Shown one piece after another: positions 49,260 through 58,030 of a DNA stretch of 64,000 bases (the first letter of the stretch is position 1; each line of letters starts with the position of its first letter). Where the stretch lies: the NCBI RefSeq assembly GCF_003076755.1, contig NZ_QDKM01000010.1, positions 40,092 through 104,091 of the forward strand. The letters are read 5' to 3'. A program made the translations under genes and the position numbers. Source of the stretch: Pararhodobacter oceanensis (lineage in GTDB: Bacteria > Pseudomonadota > Alphaproteobacteria > Rhodobacterales > Rhodobacteraceae). Below the pieces are notes generated by a model, which ran no database searches, was not told the origin of the DNA, and worked only from the letters and a program-made list of their open reading frames with translations.

Positions 49260-50383
49260 ACAGGGTGATCAATACTCCCGGAGCCTGGCAGCATCTGGGG
49301 CTCGCATTGGCCGTCGCTTTGGCGCTGGTGCTGGGGCTGGGCGGCGCGGCGGCGCAACCCTCCAGCGAGGTGATCGCGGCGTTGGTCGCGGCGGTGGTCT
49401 TCGCCTATGGCTACCGGCAGCGCCCGCCCAAATTATGGCGCGTGCTGTTGCTCTTGGCCTTCTGGAACGCGCTGGTCTTCGCCGCCTACGCTCTGGCCAT
49501 GCAGCAAACCGGCGCCGAGGGCGCGGCCTTCTGGAGCGCGGTCGCCGCGATCTGGCTTGGCGGCTGGGCGTTTGTCTCATTTGTCGCCGAGGTCCGGCCC
49601 CGCGCGGGCAGCCTCTGGGCGCGTCTGCATCCGCTGGTCGCGCCCTTGGTCTTTGGGGTGACGCTGCTCTGGGTTTGGGAAACCGCGGTCAAGGCGCTGG
49701 AGGTCCCCAAGGTGATCCTGCCCGCGCCCAGCGAGATCGGCATGCGCTTTGCCGCCTCGCTCGATGTGCTCTGGATCGACCTCGTGCAGACCTTTGTGCG
49801 CGGCACGCTGTCGGGGTTTGCCATCGGCTGCGGCGCGGCGGTGGTCTTTGCACTGGTGGTGGACCGCTATGCCTTCCTGCGCCGTGGGCTCTTGCCGGTG
49901 GGCAATTTTCTGGCGGCTTTGCCGATCATCGGCACCGCGCCGATCTTTGTGATGTGGTTCGGCTTTGACTGGCCATCCAAAGCGGCGGTGGTCGTGGCGA
50001 TGGTGTTTTTCCCGATGCTGGTCAACACCGTGCAGGGGCTGGCCTCGACCGAGGCGATGCAGCGCGATCTGATGCGCACCTATTCGGCGGGCTGGTGGCA
50101 AACGCTGGTGACGCTACGTCTGCCAGCGGCCATGCCTTTTATTTTCAACGGGCTGAAAATCTGTGCAACACTGGCACTTATCGGGGCAATCGTGGCCGAA
50201 TTCTTCGGCTCGCCCACCCGCGGCATGGGATTCCGCATTTCCACAGAAGTCGGGCGTTTACAACTCGATATGGTGTGGGCTGAAATAACCGTAGCAGCGC
50301 TGCTTGGCTCGGCGTTCTACGGGTTCTGGGCTCTGCTCGAAAAGCGGGTGACCTTCTGGCACCCGTCACAGCGCAGCAGATAA
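49256..50383 (+). CDS. ABC transporter permease
   Basis: 375 residues, second permease of the same group, with extra N-terminal helices (about residues 12-110) before the conserved domain. EAA-type loop: QGLASTEAMQRDLMRTYSAGWWQTLVTLRLP. Two different permeases imply a heterodimeric transmembrane channel. Confidence 0.9.
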   Translation: MNRVINTPGAWQHLGLALAVALALVLGLGGAAAQPSSEVIAALVAAVVFAYGYRQRPPKLWRVLLLLAFWNALVFAAYALAMQQTGAEGAAFWSAVAAIWLGGWAFVSFVAEVRPRAGSLWARLHPLVAPLVFGVTLLWVWETAVKALEVPKVILPAPSEIGMRFAASLDVLWIDLVQTFVRGTLSGFAIGCGAAVVFALVVDRYAFLRRGLLPVGNFLAALPIIGTAPIFVMWFGFDWPSKAAVVVAMVFFPMLVNTVQGLASTEAMQRDLMRTYSAGWWQTLVTLRLPAAMPFIFNGLKICATLALIGAIVAEFFGSPTRGMGFRISTEVGRLQLDMVWAEITVAALLGSAFYGFWALLEKRVTFWHPSQRSR

Positions 50384-50422
50384 AAGGGTCCATAAGGGCC
50401 GTTCATAACGGGAGGAAGACTG

Positions 50423-51409
50423 ATGAAGAAATTCTACCTTGTCGCCATGACAGCAGGTCTTGGCATCAGCGCGGGCGCGGCCTCGGCTGATGACATCACC
50501 CTGCAGCTCAAATGGGTGACGCAGGCGCAGTTCGGCGGCTATTACGCGGCGCTCGAGAACGGCTTTTACGAGGAAGAGGGGCTTGATGTCACCATCCGCC
50601 CCGGTGGCCCCGATATCGCGCCGGTGCAGGTGCTGATGGGCGGCGGCGCCGATGTCATGGTCGACTGGATGCCCTCGGCTCTGGCCGCCCGTGAGCAGGG
50701 CGCGCCGGTGGTCAATATCGCCCAGCCCTTCGCGCGCTCGGGCATGATGCTGACCTGTCTGGCGGAAACCGGCATCACCTCGCCGGATGATTTTCCGGGC
50801 CGCACGCTGGGCGTCTGGTTCTTTGGCAATGAATACCCGTTCCTGTCGTGGATGAACCATCTCGGCATCCCGACCGAGGGCGGCGATGACGGGGTCGAAG
50901 TGCTGCGGCAAGGCTTCAACGTTGATCCCTTGCTGCAGCGGCAGGCCGATTGCATCTCGACGATGACCTATAACGAATATGGTCAGGTCCTGGATGCCGG
51001 CATTCCCGCCGATCAACTGGTCACCTTCAAATACGAGGATCAGGGCGTCGCGACGCTGGAAGACGGGCTCTATGTGCTTGAGGAAAATCTCGAGGATCCC
51101 GAGTTTGTCGACCGGATGGCGCGATTCGTCCGGGCGTCGATGCGCGGTTGGGAATGGGCCGCCGAGAATCCCGAAGAAGCGGCGATGATGGTGCTCGACA
51201 ATGACGAATCGGGTGCCCAGACCGAGGCGCATCAGATCTTCATGATGCGTGAGGTCGCGATGCTGACCGAAGGCGCCACCGGCCGCCTTGACGAAGAGGC
51301 CTATGCCCGCACCGTGGCCACGCTTTTGGGCGGCGGTTCGGATCCGGTGATCACCGCCGAACCCGAGGGTGCGTTTACCCATGTAGTGACCGACGCGGCA
51401 CTCAACTAA
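50423..51409 (+). CDS. Periplasmic substrate-binding protein, NMT1/THI5-like
   Basis: 328 residues with a signal peptide (cleavage near ASA-DD). The mature N-terminus LQLKWVTQAQFGGYYAALENGFYEEEGLDV is the NMT1/ThiY-like fold used to bind pyrimidine-type ligands. With the catabolic genes upstream, import of a pyrimidine or related base is likely; a hydroxymethylpyrimidine or riboflavin-type ligand cannot be excluded. GGAGGAAG precedes the start. Confidence 0.9.
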   Translation: MKKFYLVAMTAGLGISAGAASADDITLQLKWVTQAQFGGYYAALENGFYEEEGLDVTIRPGGPDIAPVQVLMGGGADVMVDWMPSALAAREQGAPVVNIAQPFARSGMMLTCLAETGITSPDDFPGRTLGVWFFGNEYPFLSWMNHLGIPTEGGDDGVEVLRQGFNVDPLLQRQADCISTMTYNEYGQVLDAGIPADQLVTFKYEDQGVATLEDGLYVLEENLEDPEFVDRMARFVRASMRGWEWAAENPEEAAMMVLDNDESGAQTEAHQIFMMREVAMLTEGATGRLDEEAYARTVATLLGGGSDPVITAEPEGAFTHVVTDAALN

Positions 51410-51468
51410 TCCGCGAAAGGGCGCAACGCGGCTCTTGCGCTGCGTCCTTTGTGCATCACTCCAGCACT

Positions 51469-51513
51469 GGCCCGGCATCCGCGCGATGTCGGGCCAATTT
51501 TATTTTCTTTCTC
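51469..51513 (+). terminator. Rho-independent terminator after the ABC transporter operon
   Basis: 10-bp stem GGCCCGGCAT (51469-51478) with ATGTCGGGCC (51486-51495), one G-T pair, loop of 7, followed by AATTTTATTTTCTTTCTC. It ends the pyrimidine cluster transcript. Confidence 0.85.
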
Positions 51514-51889
51514 GTCACATTCGCCAAGTATGCGATGTGATTAGGAATCCTTGGCCGGTTCACCGATGAGTCGGCGCGGCAGACAGATAGGCGGGAATAA
51601 TCAAGCCCAGAGATGGCGCGGGATCAAAATAATCACTGTTGACCCCTATGCGTTGATACGTCAGTTTGTGTAGGCCGGTTCAAGGGCCACTAGATATGGT
51701 AAGGCTCGCCCGGGTGACGGAACACACACATTCCCCTAGCGGAACACGCGCAAACCGCGTGTGTCTGGTTATCGCGTGACTTTCACGCGGTGATGGTTTT
51801 GCCGTGTCCTGATCCCGGAGCGCGCCAATGATATCGAGAAAAAGGCCCAGAGACCGGCGGGACATATGGATTGATCGGGGACAGGCACA
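51514..51889 (+). promoter_or_regulatory. Leader and promoter region of nrdJ
   Basis: 376 bases without a gene. It contains CCACTAGATATGGT (51687-51700), loosely like a NrdR box. Two hairpins follow: ACACGCG/CGCGTGT (51744-51762) and CGCGTGA/TCACGCG (51773-51789). A stretch at 51843-51860 resembles the conserved B12 box of cobalamin riboswitches, but the rest of that riboswitch core is not seen. Confidence 0.4.
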
Positions 51890-54800
51890 ATGCAAATCGA
51901 GCGCAAATTCACCACCGAAGGCAAGGACGCTTACGCGGCACTGGAGTTCACCACCACCGTGTCGGAGATCAGGAATCCCGACGGGCGGATCGTGTTCCGC
52001 AACGCTGCCGTCGAAGTGCCCAAGGGCTGGAGCCAGGTCGCCTCGGATGTGATTGCGCAGAAGTATTTCCGCAAAGCCGGTGTGCCCGCACGCCTCAAGA
52101 AAGTCGCTGAAAAGAACGTGCCCGAGTTCCTCTGGCGCTCGGTCGCCGATCAGGACGCGCTCAAAAGCCTGCCCGAAGACAAGCGCTATATCGGCGAAAC
52201 CTCGGCGCGGCAGGTCTTTGACCGGCTCGCCGGCGCTTGGGCCTATTGGGGCTGGAAGGGGGGCTATTTCACCTCCGAGGCCGACGCGCAGGGCTATTTT
52301 GACGAGATGCGCTTCATGCTCGCCGCGCAGATGGCCGCGCCGAACTCCCCGCAGTGGTTCAACACCGGTCTGCATTGGGCCTACGGCATCGACGGCCCGT
52401 CGCAGGGGCATTACTACGTCGATCCCTTCACCCATAAGCTGGTGAAATCGAAATCCTCCTACGAGCACCCGCAGCCCCACGCCTGTTTCATCCAGTCGGT
52501 CTCGGATGATCTGGTCAACGAGGGCGGCATCATGGACCTCTGGGTCCGCGAGGCACGGCTGTTCAAATACGGCTCCGGCACCGGCACCAATTTCTCCTCC
52601 CTGCGCGGCGAGGGCGAGAACCTCTCGGGCGGTGGCAAATCCTCGGGTCTGATGGGCTTTCTGAAGATCGGTGACCGTGCCGCAGGCGCGATCAAATCCG
52701 GCGGCACCACGCGGCGCGCGGCGAAAATGGTGATCTGCGATATGGATCACCCCGATGTCGAGCAGTTCATCAACTGGAAGGTGATCGAGGAACAAAAAGT
52801 CGCCTCGCTGGTCGCCGGTTCCAAAGCCCATGAGCAGCATCTCAACGCGATTTTCACCGCCATCCGCACATGGGACGGCGCCAGCGAAGCCGCCGTCGAT
52901 CCGGCCCAGAACCCCGATCTGAAAGCCGCGATCAAATCGGCCAAAAAGGCCATGATCCCAGACACTTACACCAACCGCATCCTGCAATACGCGCGTCAGG
53001 GCTACACCAGCATCGAATTTCCCACCTATGATACGGATTGGGATTCCGAGGCCTATGTCACCGTCTCCGGCCAGAACTCGAACAACTCGGTGCGCGTCAC
53101 CGACGCCTTCCTGCAAGCGGTCAAGAATGACGACGATTGGGCCCTGATCCGCCGCACCGATGGCGAGACCGCCAAGACCGTCAAAGCCCGCGAGCTTTGG
53201 GATCAGGTCGGCCACGCCGCTTGGGCCTGCGCCGACCCCGGCATCCAGTTCCACGACACGGTCAACGCCTGGCACACCTGCCCGGCAGACGGCGCGATCC
53301 GCGGCTCGAACCCGTGCTCGGAATATATGTTCCTCGACGACACCGCCTGTAACCTCGCCTCGATGAACCTCTTGACCTTCTACAAAGACGGCGCCTTTGA
53401 CGCCGAGGCCTATATGCACGCCTCGCGCCTCTGGACGATCACTTTGGAAGTCAGCGTGATGATGGCGCAATTCCCCTCCAAGGAAATCGCCCAGCGGTCT
53501 TACGAATACCGCACGCTCGGCCTCGGCTATGCCAATATCGGCGGCCTCCTGATGAACATGGGCTTTGGCTACGACAGTGCCGAAGGCCGCGCCATGTGTT
53601 CGGCGCTGACCGCGATCATGACCGGCGTCTCCTATGCGACCTCAGCCGAGATGGCCGCCGAACTTGGCGCCTTCCCCGGCTACGCGAAAAACGCCGATGC
53701 GATGCTGCGGGTGATCCGCAACCACCGCCGCGCCGCCCATGGCGCCAGCGACTATGAGGGCGTCAATGTCGCCCCCGTGGCACTTGATGCCGCGAACTGC
53801 CCCGACGCGCGCCTCGTCGATCTGGCCCGCAACGCATGGGATGAGGCGCTGGCCTTGGGCGAGGCCCACGGCTACCGCAACGCGCAGGCGACGGTGATCG
53901 CCCCCACCGGCACCATCGGTCTGGTGATGGATTGCGACACCACCGGCATCGAGCCCGATTTCGCGCTGGTGAAATTCAAGAAACTGGCCGGTGGCGGCTA
54001 TTTCAAGATCATCAACCAGTCGGTCCCCGCCGCCTTGACCAAACTCGGCTATACCAAAGCCCAGATCGCCGAGATCATCGCCCATGCGGTCGGCCACAAC
54101 ACGCTGGGGCAGGCGCCCCATATCAACCACACGGCGCTGGTCGGCCACGGCTTCAGCGAGGTCGAGATCAAAAAGATCGAAGCCGCGCTGCCCTCGGCCT
54201 TCGACATCCGCTTTGTGTTCAACCAATGGACGCTGGGCGAGGACTTCTGCCGCGAAGCGCTGGGCATCCCCGAGGCCAAGCTCAACGATCCCTCGTTTGA
54301 ACTGCTGCGCCACCTCGGCTTCACCCGCGCCCAGATCGACGCCGCCAATGACCATGTCTTGGGCACGATGACGCTGGAAGGCGCGCCGCACCTCAAGCCC
54401 GAGCATCTGAGCGTGTTCGACTGCGCCAACCCCTGCGGCAAGACCGGCAAGCGCTTCCTCAGCGTCGATAGCCACATCTATATGATGGCCGCCGCGCAGT
54501 CGTTCATTTCGGGCGCGATCTCGAAAACCATCAACATGCCCAACACCGCCTCGATCGAGGAAACACTGGCCGCCTATGAACTCAGCCACTCGCTGGGGAT
54601 CAAGGCCAATGCGCTTTACCGTGACGGCTCGAAACTCAGCCAGCCGCTGGCCGCCGCGCTGATCGAAGACGACGAAGAGGCCGAAGAGATCCTCGCCACC
54701 GGCTCCAATCAGGAGAAAGCCGCGGTGATCGCCGAGAAGATCATCGAAAAGGTGATCATCAAAGAGGTCGCTCGTGGCCGCGAGAAACTCCCCGAGCGGC

Positions 54801-55585
54801 GCAAGGGCTACACCCAAAAGGCGCTGATCGGCGGCCATAAGGTCTATCTGCGTACCGGCGAGTATTCTAGCGGCAAGCTCGGCGAGATTTTCATCGACAT
54901 GCACAAGGAAGGCGCCGGTTTCCGCGCGATGATGAACAATTTCGCCATCGCGATCTCGGTGGGCCTGCAATACGGCGTGCCGCTCGAGGAATATGTCGAC
55001 GCTTTCACCTTCACCCGCTTTGAACCCGCGGGCATGGTGCAGGGCAACGAGGCGATCAAGAACGCGACCTCGATCCTCGACTATATCTTCCGCGAACTGG
55101 CTGTGTCTTACCTCGACCGCACCGATCTGGCGCATGTCAAACCCACGGGTGCAGCATTCGACGACCTCGGCGAGGGCGCCCGTGAGGGCCAGCAGAACGT
55201 CAGCACGGTGACCGACGACGCCGCCTCGCGCGGGCTTGAGGTGCTGCGGCAGATCTCCTCGACCGGCTACCTGCGCAAACGCCTGCCGCAAGAGCTGGTG
55301 GTGCTGCAGGGCGGCGGCAAGGCTGAAATGCGCGACAGCGCCGCCAGCCACGAAACCACAATCGCCACCGCCACCCTCACCGAAACCGCCACCGTCGGCC
55401 TCGCCGTCGGCTCTCCGGTCGGCTCCAGCGTTGGCTCCACCACCGCCTCCTTCGACCCGCGCACCAAAGCCAAAATGCAAGGCTTTGAGGGCGATCCCTG
55501 CACCGAATGCGGCAACTACACCCTCGTCCGCAACGGCACCTGCATGAAATGCAACACCTGCGGCGGGACGTCTGGGTGTAGTTAA
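51890..55585 (+). CDS. nrdJ: Adenosylcobalamin-dependent ribonucleotide reductase (class II)
   Basis: Makes deoxyribonucleotides using adenosylcobalamin to generate the thiyl radical, independent of oxygen. 1231 residues, the long NrdJ form. The active-site loop [22 protein letters not shown] is present and [20 protein letters not shown] matches the catalytic barrel region. The C-terminus ends with a zinc-ribbon-like cluster, [21 protein letters not shown], which carries shuttling thiols in this family. Monocistronic by appearance. Confidence 0.96.
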   Translation: MQIERKFTTEGKDAYAALEFTTTVSEIRNPDGRIVFRNAAVEVPKGWSQVASDVIAQKYFRKAGVPARLKKVAEKNVPEFLWRSVADQDALKSLPEDKRYIGETSARQVFDRLAGAWAYWGWKGGYFTSEADAQGYFDEMRFMLAAQMAAPNSPQWFNTGLHWAYGIDGPSQGHYYVDPFTHKLVKSKSSYEHPQPHACFIQSVSDDLVNEGGIMDLWVREARLFKYGSGTGTNFSSLRGEGENLSGGGKSSGLMGFLKIGDRAAGAIKSGGTTRRAAKMVICDMDHPDVEQFINWKVIEEQKVASLVAGSKAHEQHLNAIFTAIRTWDGASEAAVDPAQNPDLKAAIKSAKKAMIPDTYTNRILQYARQGYTSIEFPTYDTDWDSEAYVTVSGQNSNNSVRVTDAFLQAVKNDDDWALIRRTDGETAKTVKARELWDQVGHAAWACADPGIQFHDTVNAWHTCPADGAIRGSNPCSEYMFLDDTACNLASMNLLTFYKDGAFDAEAYMHASRLWTITLEVSVMMAQFPSKEIAQRSYEYRTLGLGYANIGGLLMNMGFGYDSAEGRAMCSALTAIMTGVSYATSAEMAAELGAFPGYAKNADAMLRVIRNHRRAAHGASDYEGVNVAPVALDAANCPDARLVDLARNAWDEALALGEAHGYRNAQATVIAPTGTIGLVMDCDTTGIEPDFALVKFKKLAGGGYFKIINQSVPAALTKLGYTKAQIAEIIAHAVGHNTLGQAPHINHTALVGHGFSEVEIKKIEAALPSAFDIRFVFNQWTLGEDFCREALGIPEAKLNDPSFELLRHLGFTRAQIDAANDHVLGTMTLEGAPHLKPEHLSVFDCANPCGKTGKRFLSVDSHIYMMAAAQSFISGAISKTINMPNTASIEETLAAYELSHSLGIKANALYRDGSKLSQPLAAALIEDDEEAEEILATGSNQEKAAVIAEKIIEKVIIKEVARGREKLPERRKGYTQKALIGGHKVYLRTGEYSSGKLGEIFIDMHKEGAGFRAMMNNFAIAISVGLQYGVPLEEYVDAFTFTRFEPAGMVQGNEAIKNATSILDYIFRELAVSYLDRTDLAHVKPTGAAFDDLGEGAREGQQNVSTVTDDAASRGLEVLRQISSTGYLRKRLPQELVVLQGGGKAEMRDSAASHETTIATATLTETATVGLAVGSPVGSSVGSTTASFDPRTKAKMQGFEGDPCTECGNYTLVRNGTCMKCNTCGGTSGCS

Positions 55586-55692
55586 AGAGATTGAGGTGGG
55601 TGTCAGCAGGGGCAAAGTAGCTCCCAAATCGGGCTAAGTTTGTTCCAAGAACTGGAAGTCCGACGCGGCTCCGAGCGTTAAGTTATTGTATT

Positions 55693-55736
55693 GGTGTCAG
55701 AATCCGGAATTCCATCAGAATTTCAAAATTGACACC
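55693..55736. repeat. GGTGTCA / TGACACC inverted repeat upstream of the TniQ gene
   Basis: 7-bp perfect arms separated by 30 bases, containing two TCAGAAT repeats. The arms begin TGTCA, as do the ends of Tn5053/Tn402-type elements, but no complete element end can be shown. Confidence 0.4.
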
Positions 55737-55817
55737 TTGATGCCCGAAGCGCCTCAATGCGCTTGGTGGTGAAAATCGGAGCAGGCGTCTAAGCCGAAAA
55801 CTCAACGAAGTCATCAT

Positions 55818-55846
55818 ATTAGGGGCGTCCTTGCGGCGCCCCTAAT
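55818..55846 (+). terminator. Hairpin before the TniQ gene
   Basis: 10-bp stem ATTAGGGGCG / CGCCCCTAAT around a 9-base loop, followed by TATTTG. It could end readthrough from nrdJ or mark the end of an older gene. Confidence 0.6.
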
Positions 55847-55900
55847 TATTTGCGACGTGTTGGGCTGGAACTTTTCACGCATCAGGCACAGGAGACCGCT

Positions 55901-57709
55901 ATGTTGATGCCGCATTCGGTTACCTTGCATGATGATGAGACCGCACTGTCGTTTGGATCGCGCCTTGCAGCGGTCAATCAGCTGCCGAGCCTGTCCGAAC
56001 TCCTGAAAGACTTCCAGTTTACGATCACAGACATCCTTAACGGTGACCCGACGACCTTGGCTGGCTTGGCAGAGCTTGGCGGCGTCGAGGCGACGCGTCT
56101 TTCCAATCGGGCATTTCGACCCCTCGATAGCTCCTCCTATCGGATAGCCGGTTCAACCGTCGAAAAGCGCCATCTCTACCTTCGCCGGAACCGGATATGC
56201 CCTGCATGCTTTCGTGCTGATCTCGGCGGTCAGATGTCCGCGAGTGCGATGGTGAATGCCTATGCCCGCGTTCTCTGGTCTTTTTCCTCCGCGCGAACCT
56301 GCCCAATCCATCATCTGTTCCTGGTTGCGCCGCCGGAAGAGGATCTCATGTATGAGTTTGCCTCGTCATGGAGCCCTTGGCTTTTAGAAATCGCGGATGG
56401 GGAGCTTGACGATCCTAGCCCGGCGGAGGCCCAGTTTGAGCGCCATCTCTCAGATCGACTGGCTGGGAATGCAACGAAGAGTTGGCTAATGGAATTTTCC
56501 CTCGGGGCGTTGGGCGCCGCATGCGAGATGATGGGTATTTCCCTACTATTTGGAAAGCAGGTAGGAATCCGCGATATGACATCTCGCGATCTCGCGGTCG
56601 CAACCGATTCAGGCTTTGCGCTTCTCGCGGAAGGACCGCAGGCAGTCGTCGCCTATTTTGAAACGCTTCACTCAGAGAAGGGCTCGCCTCAAGACAAGCC
56701 TCAGGCCCGCTACGGCCGGATTTATGAATGGATGACCCGCGGTAGCGGAAAGGGGGACGCCTATGCGCCACTGCGCGATCTGTTTCGGCAACACATCCTA
56801 GAGACCTGGCCGCTTGATGCGGGCGTAATGGTTCTTGGATATCGGCTTCCAGAGCGACGCCTGCATTCCATCAGGACTGCCTCACAGACACATGGCTTGC
56901 ATCCCAAAAGGCTGCGCCGGCTGCTAACTGACGCGGGTCTCCTCGCTGAATCGGACCGGCCTGATTTTGAAGCATTGTTTAGCGCACCGGCGGCGCAGAC
57001 GTTCCTCGAGCAAGCATCGGGTTCGGTGGGTTATGCGGAGGCCCAACGCCGTCTGGGTATGACGCGCACACAGATGGAGAGGTTGATAGCTGGCGGGCAG
57101 TTGAAGCCGGGGGAGGGCGGCGATAAAGCGCGGCCGCGTTTCACGGAAGCCGCGATCAGTCAGTGGACCAGTTTCTTTAACAGTTTCCCATGTGCGCCCC
57201 AGCATCACACATTGACGAGCGTGACAGAAACCGTCAGCAACCTCGGCAGCACGACGACTGATGTCCTGAATCTGATCACGCAACAGCAGTTGAGGGAGGT
57301 ATTCAGAGATTCCCGCAAGCAAGGTTTGTCGGCGATCCTAATTCGGAAAGGTGAAGTGGCGCAGCGCTTAAAGGCCGTGCAGGGCAGGCGGCTCTCAACG
57401 TCGATCTCGGCGGTGTCAAAAGACGCGGGGATCAGCACTGATTTCCTGCAGCAATTGGCTGACGCCGGCTGTTTCGGCCTTGTGCAGGCAACCGAGACAC
57501 GAAGCCATCATCAACCAGAAACCCGAATTCCAGATGATGAATTTGCTCTGTTCAACGCGCAATATGTTTCGCGCCGCTACCTGTCACGTAGCGGGCGCAG
57601 CCCGATCGCGATCAAACGCAAACTCGATGACGCCGGTATCGAGCCCGCATTCGTTTCCTTAGACGGAAAGGAATTTATCTACGAGCGGGGGCATCTCGTT
57701 AATATCTGA
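55901..57709 (+). CDS. Orphan TniQ/TnsD-family protein
   Basis: 602 residues from ATG 55901 with CAGGAGA upstream. TniQ proteins are target-selection or accessory factors of Tn7/Tn5053-like transposons. The N-terminus (ETALSFGSRLAAVN) and a zinc site C100-x-x-C103 ... C134-x-x-H137 (ICPACF ... CPIHH) match the family. The C-terminal two thirds contain several helix-turn-helix-like stretches (for example YAEAQRRLGMTRTQMERLI). No TnsA, TnsB/TniA or TnsC/TniB gene is in the window, so it cannot transpose on its own. Codon use is more mixed than in the genes to the left. It may be a transposon relic or have been recruited to the defence genes downstream. Confidence 0.75.
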   Translation: MLMPHSVTLHDDETALSFGSRLAAVNQLPSLSELLKDFQFTITDILNGDPTTLAGLAELGGVEATRLSNRAFRPLDSSSYRIAGSTVEKRHLYLRRNRICPACFRADLGGQMSASAMVNAYARVLWSFSSARTCPIHHLFLVAPPEEDLMYEFASSWSPWLLEIADGELDDPSPAEAQFERHLSDRLAGNATKSWLMEFSLGALGAACEMMGISLLFGKQVGIRDMTSRDLAVATDSGFALLAEGPQAVVAYFETLHSEKGSPQDKPQARYGRIYEWMTRGSGKGDAYAPLRDLFRQHILETWPLDAGVMVLGYRLPERRLHSIRTASQTHGLHPKRLRRLLTDAGLLAESDRPDFEALFSAPAAQTFLEQASGSVGYAEAQRRLGMTRTQMERLIAGGQLKPGEGGDKARPRFTEAAISQWTSFFNSFPCAPQHHTLTSVTETVSNLGSTTTDVLNLITQQQLREVFRDSRKQGLSAILIRKGEVAQRLKAVQGRRLSTSISAVSKDAGISTDFLQQLADAGCFGLVQATETRSHHQPETRIPDDEFALFNAQYVSRRYLSRSGRSPIAIKRKLDDAGIEPAFVSLDGKEFIYERGHLVNI

Positions 57710-58030
57710 TGGCTGAACATGACTTAGTTCGCGTCTGCGATGAGTTTAATCGAATCCAACATAAGGACTGCAAACTAAGAAACCAACGATCAGATTGATC
57801 TCCAGAGACGCCGATTGCAGGAATTTGGAGACGCGCGCTTCCGGCCCTTAGCTGCCTTACACATAGCCCGCGATTGCGGCAGCGCAGCAATCGAAATCTT
57901 ATATTTGGCGAGTGCGCCTGTAAGCTGTAGGGTGACAATCGAAGGTGGTGGCGAAGTGCCGTTTTGCCGCGTCAGCGTGCTCGTTTACACCTATTGATGA
58001 TGGCCCTCCAGCCTGAATAGGATTTTTTAA
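57710..58030. other. 321-base gap between the TniQ gene and the Gabija-like pair
   Basis: No gene or clear RNA. AT-rich near its right end (GATTTTTTAATTG just before the OLD start), which may include the promoter for the defence pair. Confidence 0.5.

Larger units (their letters stand above)
55586..55900. other. 315-base junction between nrdJ and the acquired region
   Basis: No gene. Visibly more AT-rich than the chromosome to the left. TGTCA occurs at 55601-55605 and 55695-55699 and inverted (TGACA) at 55730-55734; the last two form the arms of GGTGTCA ... TGACACC (55693-55736). A strong hairpin with a T-rich flank lies at 55818-55846. Confidence 0.55.

Noticed and set aside
51560..51590. 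Hammerhead-like CGATGAG sequence in the nrdJ leader
   Set aside because: The required CUGAUGA and GAAA core pairings are absent.
51843..51860. Cobalamin riboswitch upstream of nrdJ
   Set aside because: Only the B12-box-like stretch fits; the conserved core segments expected upstream are not visible, so it is not annotated as a riboswitch.
55601..57937. Complete TniQ-only transposon bounded by TGTCA at 55601 and TGACA at 57933
   Set aside because: The five bases flanking the two ends (GTGGG and ATCGA) differ, so there is no target-site duplication, and the internal end sequences are not alike.
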